A DNA stretch of 64,000 nt from assembly GCF_002287065.1 (NCBI RefSeq), contig NZ_NSJZ01000005.1, positions 62,001-126,000 of the forward strand. The letters are read 5' to 3'. The notes under the pieces are model-generated. The model had not been told where the DNA came from. It did no database searches and saw only the letters and a list, made by a program, of their open reading frames with translations. Positions 25,811 through 35,359 of this stretch are shown piece by piece (position 1 is the first letter of the stretch; every line of letters begins with the position of its first letter). Position numbers and translations under genes: made by a program. This DNA comes from Paracoccus salipaludis (GTDB taxonomy: Bacteria > Pseudomonadota > Alphaproteobacteria > Rhodobacterales > Rhodobacteraceae).

Positions 25811-27961
25811 ATGGTCGAACCCACGCCCTCGTCTGCCCGCGCGCGCTGGCGGTCGCGCTTCCTCGGGCTGGTGCTGCTGGGCTGGGGCGCGGCGGGCGCC
25901 TACGAGGCCGCGCAATGGTCCGCCCCCCGGGTGGAACGCTGGCTGGCGGACCGGGTCGAGACCGCGCTGGCGGCAGGCGGCTTCGGCTGGGCCCGGGTGA
26001 CCGGGGACGGGCTGACCGTCCGGCTGGAAGGGACCGCGCCGGACCCGGTCGCGCATGTCCGCGCCGTCGCCACAGCGACCGGGGCTGCGGCCTTCGGCCG
26101 GATCGAGGACGCCATCGCCATTCCTCCGCCGGCCGGCTCCGCCCCGCCGTCCTTCCGGATCGAGGTGCTGCGGAACGAGCAGGGCACCTCGGTCATCGGG
26201 CTGGCGCCGCGCGACACCGACCGCGAGGAGCTGATCTCCGAACTGGAACACGCCGCCGGGCCGGGCCGGCTGACCGACCTTGTCGAACTGACCGAGCTGC
26301 CCGCGCCGGAAGGCTGGCAGGAGGCTGTGGCCTTTGCCGTGCAGGCGGCCGTTCAGATGCCGCGCGCCAAGGTCTCGGTCACGCCGGGGCAGGTCCGCAT
26401 CGACGCCGTGACCGACGGACAGGCCGAAAGGGCGCGGCTGGAACAGGCGCTGGCTGCCGTCGCGCCCGAGGGCGTAACGCTGGTGACGAACATTACCGCA
26501 CCGCGGCCGGTCATCGCCCCCTTTGCGCTGGAACTGGTGCGGACGCCCGAAGGCACCCGCCTGAACCGCTGCGCTGCCGACAACGAGGCCGAGCGCGACC
26601 GCATCCTTTCGGCGGCGGCCCGGGCCGGCGCGGCGGAAACCGGTTGCGACCTGGGCCTCGGCGCGCCCTCGCCCCAATGGGAAGAGGCGGCGCTGGCCGG
26701 AATCTCGGCGCTGGACGCCCTGCCCGCAGGGCGGATGGAGATCAGCGGCACGCGGGTGACGCTGACGGCGCCCCATGACGTGCCGCAGCCCGATTTCGCC
26801 ACCGCGCGCGACCGGCTGGCGCAGGCGCTGCCCCGCGCCTTCACCTTGACGGCGATGCTGGACCCCGCGCCCGAGACCGCGGACCCCTCGCCCCTGCGCT
26901 TCGATGCCTCGCTGAAGGATGGGGGCGTGCGGCTGCAGGGGGCAATCCCGGACGACAGCATGGGGGCGGCGCTGGAAAGCCTGGCAAGCGCCCGCTTCGG
27001 GCCCGTGGAAAGCGAACTGGCGGTGCGCGGGGACACGCCCCCGGGATGGACCGCGCGGATCATGGCGGCGGTCGAGGCGATGGACGGCCTTCAGGACGGC
27101 GCAGCCAGGGTCACGCCCGATCTGATCCGGCTCAGTGGCACGACCGGCAGTCCCACGGCCGCACAGGCCATCGCCGATCGCCTGGGGGCCCGGCTTGGAA
27201 GCGGGGCGGCCTATGAACTTGCGCTGATCTACGACCCGCGTTTGGACCCGGCGGTGGACCTTCCTTCGGGCGAGGATTGCGTGGACGCGCTGAACACCAC
27301 CATGCAGCAGTCCCCGATCGGCTTCGAGCCGGACGGGGAGGCGATCGCGGGCGATGCGGCGCCGGTGATCGAGGCGCTGGCCGCCACCATGCAGCGCTGC
27401 GCGGGCTTCCGCATCGAGATCGGCGGCCACACCGACTCGCAGGGCGCCGACAGCATCAACCAGGACCTTTCCGCCGCCCGCGCGCGGGCGGTGCTGGCGG
27501 CCATGGCCAAGGGCGGGATCGACACGGCCAACCTGGCCGCCGTGGGCTATGGCGAAAGCCGCCCCCTCGCCCCCAACGACACGGAAGCGGGCCGCGAGGC
27601 CAACCGCCGGATCGAGTTCCGCCTGATCTCTCCCCATCCGGTGAACGAACGGCCCGCTGCGCCCACCCTCACCCGCGGCGTGACCGGAGGCCCTGCCCCG
27701 GCGCCCCCGACCCCCGCAGTGCCGGCAGCGGATGCGGCGGGCCCGGTACCCGCGACCGGGGACACGGCCCGGACCGGCTCCGGCCCCACGCCCGACGAGG
27801 TTGCCGCGTCCAAGGGCATCTCGATCCGTCCCGAGACGGTCACGCGCGACGGGGCGCGCCTGACCACGCCCGTCCCGCCGCCCCTGGTCGAAGGACCGGT
27901 GCTTGCGCCCGAGCCCGAGCCCGACGGCATCCGCCGCCCCCGCGCCCGGCCGGAGGAATAG
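25811..27961 (+). CDS. OmpA-family protein with BON-like N-terminal repeats
   Basis: A 716-residue envelope protein. One membrane anchor (FLGLVLLGWGAAGAYEAA, residues 18-35) is followed by about 430 residues with several repeated BON-like segments (patterns such as VTPGQVRIDAVTDG and SGTRVTLTAP). An OmpA-like peptidoglycan-binding domain spans about residues 490-615 (IEIGGHTDSQG, LSAARARAV, VGYGESRP and ANRRIEFR). A Pro/Ala-rich tail of about 100 residues ends the protein. It probably tethers the inner membrane to the cell wall. It starts 64 bp after ubiA. Confidence 0.85.
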   Translation: MVEPTPSSARARWRSRFLGLVLLGWGAAGAYEAAQWSAPRVERWLADRVETALAAGGFGWARVTGDGLTVRLEGTAPDPVAHVRAVATATGAAAFGRIEDAIAIPPPAGSAPPSFRIEVLRNEQGTSVIGLAPRDTDREELISELEHAAGPGRLTDLVELTELPAPEGWQEAVAFAVQAAVQMPRAKVSVTPGQVRIDAVTDGQAERARLEQALAAVAPEGVTLVTNITAPRPVIAPFALELVRTPEGTRLNRCAADNEAERDRILSAAARAGAAETGCDLGLGAPSPQWEEAALAGISALDALPAGRMEISGTRVTLTAPHDVPQPDFATARDRLAQALPRAFTLTAMLDPAPETADPSPLRFDASLKDGGVRLQGAIPDDSMGAALESLASARFGPVESELAVRGDTPPGWTARIMAAVEAMDGLQDGAARVTPDLIRLSGTTGSPTAAQAIADRLGARLGSGAAYELALIYDPRLDPAVDLPSGEDCVDALNTTMQQSPIGFEPDGEAIAGDAAPVIEALAATMQRCAGFRIEIGGHTDSQGADSINQDLSAARARAVLAAMAKGGIDTANLAAVGYGESRPLAPNDTEAGREANRRIEFRLISPHPVNERPAAPTLTRGVTGGPAPAPPTPAVPAADAAGPVPATGDTARTGSGPTPDEVAASKGISIRPETVTRDGARLTTPVPPPLVEGPVLAPEPEPDGIRRPRARPEE

Positions 27962-27980
27962 GCGCGCAGTCGTGCGTGGC

Positions 27981-27991
27981 GGGGGGGGGGG
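27981..27991. repeat. Run of 11 guanines
   Basis: An uninterrupted G11 tract lies in the 86-bp gap between the convergent OmpA-like and prmA stops. It is non-coding. It could be a slippage hotspot, or its length may be misread in the assembly. Confidence 0.8.
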
Positions 27992-28047
27992 CGATCTGCG
28001 CCCCCTGCGACGCGCCCGGAGCCCCGGTTCACGGGCAAGCGCCCGGC

Positions 28048-28926
28048 TCAGCCCTCGGCGGGCTTTTCGACAACCAGCGTGGTCCATTCCCCCAGGTCGT
28101 CGCGGCGCTGCACCGGCACGCCCGCTTCGGCATAGGCCTCGGCCACGGCGTCGGCCTGTTCAACCAGGATGCCCGACAGGATCGCCTTGCCGCCCGGCGC
28201 GAGGTGGCGCGCCATGTCGGGCGCAAGCTCGATCAGCGGCTGCTTGAGGATATTGGCGAAGACGAGGTCATAGGGCCCCGCGTCATGCAGCAGGGGATGG
28301 CCGAATCCCTCGGCCATCACGCATTCCACCCGGCCAGCAAGGCCGTTGGCGATCACGTTGGCCTGCGCCGTCTCGACCGCCACCGGGTCGATGTCCGAAG
28401 CAAGGACCACCCCCGGCAGCACCTTGGCCGCCGCCATCGCCAGGACGGCGGTGCCGCAGCCGATGTCGGCCACGCGATGCGGCGTCTCGCCGTCCGAAAT
28501 CATGCGGTTCAGCGCCAGCAGGCAGCCGCGCGTCGTGTTGTGGTGGCCGGTGCCGAAGGCCATGGCGGCCTCGATGCAGAGCGCCTCGGCCCCGTCCGGC
28601 ACCTTGTCGGCATCATGGGCGCCGTGGACGAAGAAGCGTCCGGCCTCGACCGGGGACAACTCGCGCCGGACATGGGCCACCCAGTCCACCTCGGGCAGTT
28701 CCGAGATGGCGAAGGGCTGCGCGCCATGGGCCGCCGCCAGAAGCGCCAGCGCGATCTCGTCGGGGCCTTCGGTGAAATAAACGCCGACCTCCCAGCGGTC
28801 CGAGCCGTCCTCGATCTCGAAGACGCCGCTGCCGACGGGCTCGGGGGTCAGGTCCTCGCAGTCCTCGGCCAGGGCCTCGGCGGCCTCGCGGCCCTGAAGG
28901 TGCGTCAGCGCGGTCCAGGTCGCCAT
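28048..28926 (-). CDS. prmA: Ribosomal protein L11 methyltransferase
   Basis: A 292-residue SAM-dependent methyltransferase that trimethylates L11. The N-terminal substrate domain is followed by AMAFGTGHHNTTRGCLLAL, motif I VADIGCGTAVLAMAAAK, and the VFANILKQPLIELAP motif corresponding to the catalytic N(I/P)L stretch. The ATG shares one base with the upstream msrA stop (TGATG), indicating translational coupling. Confidence 0.94.
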   Translation of the reverse strand: MATWTALTHLQGREAAEALAEDCEDLTPEPVGSGVFEIEDGSDRWEVGVYFTEGPDEIALALLAAAHGAQPFAISELPEVDWVAHVRRELSPVEAGRFFVHGAHDADKVPDGAEALCIEAAMAFGTGHHNTTRGCLLALNRMISDGETPHRVADIGCGTAVLAMAAAKVLPGVVLASDIDPVAVETAQANVIANGLAGRVECVMAEGFGHPLLHDAGPYDLVFANILKQPLIELAPDMARHLAPGGKAILSGILVEQADAVAEAYAEAGVPVQRRDDLGEWTTLVVEKPAEG

Positions 28927-29594
28927 CAGGCCGCACCGCCGGCTGCCACCGAGCTGCCGCCCGTGGACGAGGGCGAGGGCTCGGGGTTGCCGTCGATCTC
29001 GCCCGTGGCCGCCTCGTGCAGCGCGCTGGCCTGCGACGCCTGCACCCCCGTGCCGCGCAGGGCGCAATAGCCGTCCGGCACCTTGTGGAGGTATTGCTGG
29101 TGCAGGTCCTCGGGGGCCCGCCAGAAATGGTCGAGCGGCGCGATCTGGGTGGTGATGCGGCCATAGCCCTCGACCGCGAGGCGGTTGCCGTAATCCACCC
29201 GCGTCATCTCGGCGGCGGCAAGCTGGCTGTCGGTGGTGGTGAAGATGGCCGAGCGATACTGGTCGCCGACGTCGTTGCCCTGCCGGTTGCCCTGGGTGGG
29301 GTCATGATTTTCCCAGAAGAGCTTGAGGATCTGTTCGGTGCTGATGCGGCTGGGGTCATAGACCACGCGCACGACCTCGGCATGGCCGGTGCGGCCGCCG
29401 CAGACCTGCTTGTAGGTCGGGTTCGGGACCGTGCCGCCGGCAAAGCCCACCTCGGTCAGGAAGACGCCGGGCTGCTGCCAGAACAGCCGCTCGACGCCCC
29501 AGTAGCAGCCCATGCCCAGGACGATCTCCTCGAAGCCCGGGGGCGTGGGGGTGTCGAGCGGGCGGTTGAAGATGGCGTGGGTCGGGGTGGGCAT
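28926..29594 (-). CDS. msrA: Peptide methionine-S-sulfoxide reductase
   Basis: A 222-residue MsrA. The active site motif is GMGCYWGVE, with the catalytic Cys of the usual GCFWG and Tyr in place of Phe. [25 protein letters not shown] and DQYRSAIF follow. It reduces the S-epimer of methionine sulfoxide with thioredoxin. The start has AGGAG 6 nt upstream. A short Gly/Ser-rich C-terminal tail follows the domain. It is coupled to prmA. Confidence 0.95.
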   Translation of the reverse strand: MPTPTHAIFNRPLDTPTPPGFEEIVLGMGCYWGVERLFWQQPGVFLTEVGFAGGTVPNPTYKQVCGGRTGHAEVVRVVYDPSRISTEQILKLFWENHDPTQGNRQGNDVGDQYRSAIFTTTDSQLAAAEMTRVDYGNRLAVEGYGRITTQIAPLDHFWRAPEDLHQQYLHKVPDGYCALRGTGVQASQASALHEAATGEIDGNPEPSPSSTGGSSVAAGGAA

Positions 29595-29700
29595 GGCGTG
29601 CTCCTGTCGCTTTGGGGATGATCTAGGGTGCGGGGCGGTCCTGCACAACGGCTTGCGCGGGCGGGCGGTTCGGCGCGAGGTTCCGGGTGGAGAGGCCGGA

Positions 29701-29744
29701 CCGGGGCGCTGCCCCGGACCCCGGGATATTTGCATCAAGGAGAA
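29701..29744 (+). repeat. Intergenic hairpin plus ATATTTG element, copy B
   Basis: A 7-bp hairpin, CCGGGGC-GCT-GCCCCGG (29701-29717), is followed by CCGGGATATTTGCATCAAGG (29721-29740). The same arrangement, on the opposite strand, occurs at 45641-45685. This copy supplies the Shine-Dalgarno (AAGGAG) of the P1 peptidase gene. Confidence 0.55.
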
Positions 29745-29749
29745 CGACC

Positions 29750-30718
29750 ATGCGTCCCGGACCGTTGAACCTGATCACCGACGTCGAGGGGCTGCGGGTC
29801 GGCAATGCCGGGGATGCGCGACTGAAGTCGGGCGTGACGGTGCTGACGGCCGAAGCGCCCTTTGCCTGCGGGGTGCACGTGATGGGCGGGGCGCCCGGCA
29901 CGCGCGAGACGGACCTTCTGGCGCCCGACCGGCTGGTGCAGGCGGTGGATGCGCTGGTGCTGTCGGGCGGCTCGGCCTTCGGGCTGGGGGCCGCCGAGGG
30001 CGTGATGGCGGGCCTGCGCGCGGCGGGCCGGGGCTTTGCCGTGGGCGCGGCGCGAGTGCCGATCGTGCCGGCGGCGATCCTGTTCGATCTGCTGAACGGC
30101 GGCGACAAGGGATGGGAGGACAGTCCCTATCCGGCGCTGGGGCGGCGGGCCCTGGAAAGCGCGGGCACCCGCTTTGACCTCGGCACGGCCGGGGCGGGAA
30201 CCGGGGCCATGACGGCGCGGTGGAAGGGCGGGCTCGGCTCGGCCTCGGCGGTGATGGAGGACGGGGCGACCGTCGGCGCGCTGGTGGCGGTCAATGCGCT
30301 GGGGTCGGTCACCGCGCCCTCGGGGCAGTTCTGGGCCGCCCCCTGGGAGATGGGGGCCGAGTTCGGCGGCCTGGGGCTTGGCGGGCCGTTCGATCCGGGC
30401 GATGAGCCGGTGCCGCAGAAGCGCCAGGGCGAGGCCACCACCATCGCCATCGTCGCCACCGACGCGGGACTGGACAAGGCGGGGCTGACGCGGATGGCGG
30501 TCGGGGCGCATGACGGGCTGGCGCGCGCCATCCTGCCCTCGCACACGCCCTTCGACGGGGACCTGGTGTTTGCGCTGTCCACGGGCCGGCGCCCGGCCGA
30601 CCCGTTCCGGCTGGGCCATGCGGCGGCCTGCGTGCTGGCGCGGGCCGTGGCGCGGGCCGTCTTCGAGGCGACGCCTGCGCCCGGCGACCTCCAGCCCTGC
30701 TGGCGCGACCAAAGGTGA
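29750..30718 (+). CDS. P1-family (S58) aminopeptidase / NylC-like hydrolase
   Basis: A 322-residue Ntn-type autoprocessing hydrolase of the DmpA/NylC family, whose members cut small peptides, beta-peptides or nylon oligomers. Family signatures are VSG-type [29 protein letters not shown], and the presumed processing site [13 protein letters not shown] followed by [19 protein letters not shown]. In the NylC group the residue before the nucleophile Thr is usually Asn; here it is Ala. AAGGAG lies 7 nt before the ATG. No signal peptide is seen. Confidence 0.85.
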   Translation: MRPGPLNLITDVEGLRVGNAGDARLKSGVTVLTAEAPFACGVHVMGGAPGTRETDLLAPDRLVQAVDALVLSGGSAFGLGAAEGVMAGLRAAGRGFAVGAARVPIVPAAILFDLLNGGDKGWEDSPYPALGRRALESAGTRFDLGTAGAGTGAMTARWKGGLGSASAVMEDGATVGALVAVNALGSVTAPSGQFWAAPWEMGAEFGGLGLGGPFDPGDEPVPQKRQGEATTIAIVATDAGLDKAGLTRMAVGAHDGLARAILPSHTPFDGDLVFALSTGRRPADPFRLGHAAACVLARAVARAVFEATPAPGDLQPCWRDQR

Positions 30719-30720
30719 GA

Positions 30721-30751
30721 AGGGGCGAGGCCGCTGGCCCCGCCCCTATTT
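30721..30751 (+). terminator. Terminator after the P1 peptidase gene
   Basis: A 12-bp stem with one mismatch, AGGGGCGAGGCC (30721-30732) and GGCCCCGCCCCT (30736-30747), is followed by ATTTC. It begins 2 nt after the stop codon, in a convergent gap. Confidence 0.6.
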
Positions 30752-30778
30752 CGCCCTCAACAGGGAGGCTTCAGGCGA

Positions 30779-31543
30779 TCAGCGGTAGACGTAGACGATG
30801 CGGCGGTCCTGGTTCACCAGCACCGGCTGGTCGTTCACGACCACATAGCGATAGTCCGGCTGGCCGGGGATCTCGTACAGCGTGACCGAGTCCGGGATGC
30901 CCGCGCCCACCACGACCTCGCCGTCCAGGACCACCGGCTGCTGCGGGTTGGCGGTGATGTAGGTGCGCACCTCGGGCGGCGGCTCGGGCGTCGCGGCATT
31001 GCCCGTGGCGCCCCCGATCGCCGCGCCGACCAGCGCGCCCACCGGGCCGCCCACGACCGCGCCCATGGCCGCGCCGCCCGCCGCGCCGACGGCGGTGTTC
31101 GGGGCCTCGGCGGGATTGGTCGCAGGCGCCTCGATCACGGTGACGCCGATGGTCTGGCGGTTGGGATAAAGCGGCTGCGGCTGCTCGCCCACCCTGGCGG
31201 TCAGGTAGTCGCCATAAGCCCAGCCCTGCTGGTCCTTGTAGGTGACCTGGCACCAGTTGGCGGCTTCGAGGCAGCCCGTGACCGAGACCTCGTCGCCATT
31301 GGCGATCACGCCCAGGACCGAGGCCGTCGATTGCGGGGCCGAGCGCAGGTTCAGGTCGGTCGCGGCCGTCGCTGTTGTCGGCGCCCCGGTTGCGGTGACC
31401 GCCCGGGCGGCGGGATCGGCGGCGGTCGCCGTGGCGGTGGGGGCGGCGGCATTGGGGGCGGCGGTGGGGGCCGCGGTCTGGGCCGAGGCGGCGCCCGCCA
31501 GCGTCAGGGCGGCGAGGGTGGTGGTCGCAAGCAGCTTGCGCAT
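30779..31543 (-). CDS. Exported SH3 / glycine-zipper / DUF1236-like protein
   Basis: A 254-residue secreted protein. A signal peptide (MRKLLATTTLAALTLAGAAS then AQ) is followed by an Ala/Thr/Pro-rich linker, a bacterial SH3 domain (NLRSAPQSTASVLGVIANGD ... NWCQVTYKDQQGWAYGDYL), a glycine zipper (GAAGGAAMGAVVGGPVGALV) and a C-terminal DUF1236-like module ending YRYVVVNDQPVLVNQ...IVYVY. The parts suggest an envelope protein that binds wall or membrane. The second Met is chosen as start because GGAG is 7 nt upstream. Confidence 0.85.
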   Translation of the reverse strand: MRKLLATTTLAALTLAGAASAQTAAPTAAPNAAAPTATATAADPAARAVTATGAPTTATAATDLNLRSAPQSTASVLGVIANGDEVSVTGCLEAANWCQVTYKDQQGWAYGDYLTARVGEQPQPLYPNRQTIGVTVIEAPATNPAEAPNTAVGAAGGAAMGAVVGGPVGALVGAAIGGATGNAATPEPPPEVRTYITANPQQPVVLDGEVVVGAGIPDSVTLYEIPGQPDYRYVVVNDQPVLVNQDRRIVYVYR

Positions 31544-31730
31544 GGACATTCTCCGTCATGGTTCGGGCCGGGGCCCGTCGTGGGGCACAATGCCGGGCGG
31601 CGCGCCCGGGTTCATCCGCGCCCGATGACAGGCGCTCACGATCGCGTTCAGACAGGCGCTGGACATCCGCCCCCGCTGGTGCTGACCTTTGCGCGACTCG
31701 CAACAGACGCGCGACCGTCCGGAGGACGCC

Positions 31731-33209
31731 ATGACCGCCCATGCCACCGACCTGAAGATGCTGCTCAAGGACCCCTCGCTGCTGGAAACCCGCGCCTTTG
31801 TCGCGGGCGAGTGGGTGGATGCCGACGACGGCGCGACCTTCGAGGTCAGGAACCCCGCCCGGGGCGACGTGATCGCCCGCGTGGCGGACCTGAGCCGCAC
31901 CGAGGTCAAGCGCGCCATCGAGGCCGCGCAGGCCGCCATGAAGGACTGGGCCGCGCGCACCGCCAAGGACCGCGCCAAGGTCATGCGCCGCTGGTTCGAG
32001 CTGATGATGGAAAACCAGGACGACCTGGGCACCATCCTGACCGCCGAGCAGGGCAAGCCCCTGCCCGAGGGCAAGGGCGAGATCGCCTATGGCGCCAGCT
32101 TCATCGAATGGTTCGGCGAGGAAGCCAAGCGCGTCTATGGCGAGACGATCCCCGGCCACATGGCCGACAAGCGCATCACCGTGCTGCGCCAGCCGATCGG
32201 GGTCGTGGCCTCGATCACGCCCTGGAACTTCCCCAATGCCATGATCACCCGCAAATGCGGCCCGGCGCTGGCGGTGGGCTGCGGCTTCGTCGCCCGTCCG
32301 GCCGCGGAAACGCCCCTGTCGGCGCTGGCGCTGGCCGTGCTGGGGGAACGCGCGGGGCTGCCCAAGGGCATCCTGTCGGTCGTGACCTCGTCGCGGTCCT
32401 CCGACATCGGCAAGGAGTTCTGCGAGAACCCCCTGATCCGCAAGCTGACCTTCACCGGCTCGACCGAGGTGGGCCGCATCCTGCTGCGGCAGGCCGCCGA
32501 CCAGGTGCTGAAATGCTCGATGGAACTGGGCGGCAACGCGCCGTTCATCGTCTTCGACGACGCGGACCTGGATGCGGCGGTGGAAGGCGCCATGGCCTCC
32601 AAGTTCCGCAACAACGGCCAGACCTGCGTCTGCGCCAACCGCATCTACGTCCAGGCGGGGGTTTATGACGAGTTCGCCAAGCGTCTCGCCCGCGCCGTGG
32701 ACAAGCTGACCGTGGGCGACGGGCTGAAGGACGGCACCACCACCGGTCCGCTGATCAACGCCGATGCGGTCGAGAAGGTCGAGGAGCATATTGCCGACGC
32801 CCTGGGGCGCGGCGCGCAGATCGTCACGGGCGGCAAGCGCCATGACCTCGGCGGGTCCTTCTTCCAGCCGACCGTGGTCACGAACGTGCCCGCCGACGCC
32901 AAGGTGTCCACCGAGGAAACCTTCGGCCCCCTCGCGCCCCTGTTCCGCTTCGAAACCGAGGAGGAGGTGGTCGCCAAGGCCAACGACACGATCTTCGGGC
33001 TGGCGGCCTATTTCTACGCCCGCGACATCGGCCGCATCACCCGCGTGCAGGAATCGCTGGAATACGGCATCGTCGGCGTGAACACGGGCATCATCTCGAC
33101 CGAGGTCGCCCCCTTCGGCGGCGTCAAGCAGTCGGGGCTGGGCCGCGAAGGCTCGCGCCACGGGATCGAGGACTATCTGGAAATGAAATACGTCTGCCTG
33201 TCGATCTGA
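31731..33209 (+). CDS. gabD: NAD(P)-dependent succinate-semialdehyde dehydrogenase
   Basis: A 492-residue aldehyde dehydrogenase of the GabD group, converting succinate semialdehyde to succinate. The cofactor motif FTGSTEVGRILL, the general-base Glu in MELGGNAPFIVFDDAD, and the catalytic Cys near residue 299 in NNGQTCVCANR (with the second Cys typical of GabD) are present. PWNFPNAMITRK and PFGGVKQSGLGREGS follow. GGAGG stands 5 nt before the ATG. No gabT is next to it. Confidence 0.92.
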   Translation: MTAHATDLKMLLKDPSLLETRAFVAGEWVDADDGATFEVRNPARGDVIARVADLSRTEVKRAIEAAQAAMKDWAARTAKDRAKVMRRWFELMMENQDDLGTILTAEQGKPLPEGKGEIAYGASFIEWFGEEAKRVYGETIPGHMADKRITVLRQPIGVVASITPWNFPNAMITRKCGPALAVGCGFVARPAAETPLSALALAVLGERAGLPKGILSVVTSSRSSDIGKEFCENPLIRKLTFTGSTEVGRILLRQAADQVLKCSMELGGNAPFIVFDDADLDAAVEGAMASKFRNNGQTCVCANRIYVQAGVYDEFAKRLARAVDKLTVGDGLKDGTTTGPLINADAVEKVEEHIADALGRGAQIVTGGKRHDLGGSFFQPTVVTNVPADAKVSTEETFGPLAPLFRFETEEEVVAKANDTIFGLAAYFYARDIGRITRVQESLEYGIVGVNTGIISTEVAPFGGVKQSGLGREGSRHGIEDYLEMKYVCLSI

Positions 33210-33314
33210 CGGGCAGCAGCAACGGCGCGGCAGGGGACCTGCCCCCTTTCCGCCGCCTTGCCTGCCGAAAGGCCCGGCCCGCAACCGGGCGCCTGAAGGC
33301 TATGAAGAATGCAG

Positions 33315-33344
33315 AACCGCCCGGAAAAGCCCCGGGCGGTTTCG
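33315..33344. terminator. Terminator between gabD and the serralysin pseudogene
   Basis: A perfect 10-bp stem, AACCGCCCGG (33315-33324) and CCGGGCGGTT (33332-33341), is followed by TTC. It lies about 105 nt after the gabD stop and could also end transcription from the opposite side. Confidence 0.6.
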
Positions 33345-33411
33345 CATCTGCCGAAAGGATGTTGCCTTGGAACGGGACCGGGCGGCCCCGGCCCCGCAGG
33401 GTCCGCCGGCG

Positions 33412-35269
33412 TCAGGCGACCAGCAGGTCGTCCTGCAGCCCGTCGACCGTGATGCCCTCGATCCGCAGCAGCCCGCCCGCAAGATGCAGGTCAACGCCGC
33501 CATCGCGCTCGGTGGCTCCTGCGATCAGCGTGGCGGCCGTCAGTCCGCGCGCCGCGCCCCCCTCGATGCGAAGCACGTCGATGTCGTCCTGGAAGTCGAG
33601 GATGCGGCCGCCCTGCCCCGCCGCGAAGACGAAGCTGTCCGCGCCGCCGCCGCCGGTCATCTCGTCCTGGCCGCCCCCGCCGGCCAGAACGTTGCGGGCG
33701 CCGTTGCCGATCAGGATGTTGTCGCCGGCATTGCCCGTCACCTGCACCGCGCGGCCGCCCCGGACCACGACCTTCTCGATATGGTCGCCCAGGATGATGT
33801 CGTCGCCCGTCATCACCGTGTCGAAGCCGCCCGAGGCAGCCTCGACGATGGTGTCGAGGGCGTCGCGCATGTAGGTGTCGTCGCCCGCGCCCCCGACCAG
33901 CCGGTCGGCGCCCATGTTGCCGGCCAGCGTGTCGTCGCCCGCCATCCCGAACAGCGTGTCCTGGCCCTCGCCGCCCGACAGGTAGTTCACCTGGCTGTTG
34001 CCCACGATGGTGTTGGCCACACGTCGTTGCCGGTGCCCCATTTGGCGAAGGACTGGATCAGCAGCAGCGCCTCGAAATGATCGGCCAGCTTGAAGTCGAT
34101 GGTCGCGCGGATGCGGTCGATGCCGCCGCCCGCCAGTTCGACCAGCCTGTCCAGCGCATCGACGACGTAAAGGTCGTCGCCCATTCCGCCGACCAGCTGG
34201 TCCGCGCCCGCGCCGCCTTCCAGCGTGTCGTTGCCGCCGAAGCCCTGGATCGTGTCCGCGCCGTTCCGGCCCGAGATCCAGTTGCCGACCACATGACGGT
34301 CGCCTGCCAGCTGTCGTTGGCATAGCCGTTGTCGACGCCATAGGTGCCGCTGCCGTTGTAGGGCCCCGCATGGCCTAGGCCCAGCGCATGGCCGATCTCG
34401 TGCAGGTAGGTCTGGTAGAAATAGCTGTCGAAACCCTGGTTCGGCCCCTCGGCCCAGTCCGAGTCGATGTTGATGTGGACCGACCTGACCGTCGAGCCCC
34501 GGTAGTCCGTGACCCGCGCGGATGCGTCGTCGTCCACGTCATTCACGAAATGGATGTTGGCCGCGGCGCCCGCGCCCGAGGTCGTGTCGAAGCGGATGCC
34601 CGTCACCTCGGTCCAGGCGCTCAGGGCCATGCGCGCGACCCGCTGCTCGGCCGCGCTGAGGTCCGAGATGTCGCAGGTCAGCGTGTCCCCCGCGGTTGCC
34701 GCAAAGCTGTGGCGGGTGGTGCGGAGGTAGTCTTCCCAGAAGCCGTTCGTCAGGTAGCGCGCGATCTCGGTCATCGTGAGGCTGTCCGGACCGGTGCCGG
34801 GGCCCGGACGGTCGGACGAATAGCTGATCTGATAGCTGCCCGTGCGCATGGAAAAGCCATCCGCAACCAGATAATAGGTGCCGCCCGCCGCAGGGGTGAA
34901 AGTGAACTCGGAATGGTCGAGCGCGCCCGCGTCGTCGCTGTAGCGCACGGAAGAGCCGTAGCGGTCGACCAGGGTCAGGACCGTGTCCCCCAGCGTGATC
35001 CCGTCCATCTCGAAGGTGTAGGTCTGCCCGGCCGTCAGCCGCACCGCGATCCAGTCGCTGTCGTAGTAGGTCCCGACGCTGCCCTGGAAGACATCGCCCT
35101 CGCGCAGCACATAGGGGGTGCCGCTGCCCGAGGGCGCATCCGCGCCTTCGCGAATGGTGGCCTGAAGTGGCGCATGATCGAGGGCGAGGGGGGCGGGCGC
35201 ATGGCCCCGGAACGATGCAGCAGTCAATCTAGGGCTCCGGTGAAACGAGGCGGGGGCGGACCGCGCCAA
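33412..35269 (-). pseudogene. Serralysin-type (M10B) metalloprotease with RTX repeats, broken by two frameshifts
   Basis: The 5' part (35269 to about 34290) encodes a PPC-like beta domain and then a zinc protease domain with HEIGHALGLGH near residue 290 and NDSWQATVM at the Met-turn. The frame then breaks. The next frame (about 34292-34020) begins VVGNWISGRNGAD and carries RTX nonapeptides (GGNDTLEGGAGADQL); it breaks again, and a third frame (to 33412) gives VANTIVGN and more repeats (GGEGQDTLFGMAGDD and others). Removing one dinucleotide (TG or GT) at each break rejoins the reading frame. The segment normally found between the Met-turn and the first RTX repeat also appears missing, suggesting an internal deletion. 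The TTG start is uncertain. Confidence 0.75.
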
Positions 35270-35339
35270 TGAACCTGCGGCAGCCCCGTCTCACATAGCC
35301 GGACCAGACAAATCAGGCAATCTGCGGCACCCGCGCCCC

Positions 35340-35359
35340 ACCTGTCCTTTCGGACAGGT
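35340..35359 (-). terminator. Hairpin at the thiolase stop codon
   Basis: ACCTGTCC (35340-35347) and GGACAGGT (35352-35359) form a perfect 8-bp stem with a GAAA tetraloop on the thiolase transcript, starting at the last base of the stop codon. No T-run follows; it may stabilise the 3' end or act as a weak terminator. Confidence 0.4.

Noticed and set aside
34000..34300. Programmed frameshifting in the serralysin gene
   Set aside because: No slippery heptamer or downstream stimulator is visible, two shifts would be needed, and protease sequence is also missing, so decay or error is simpler.
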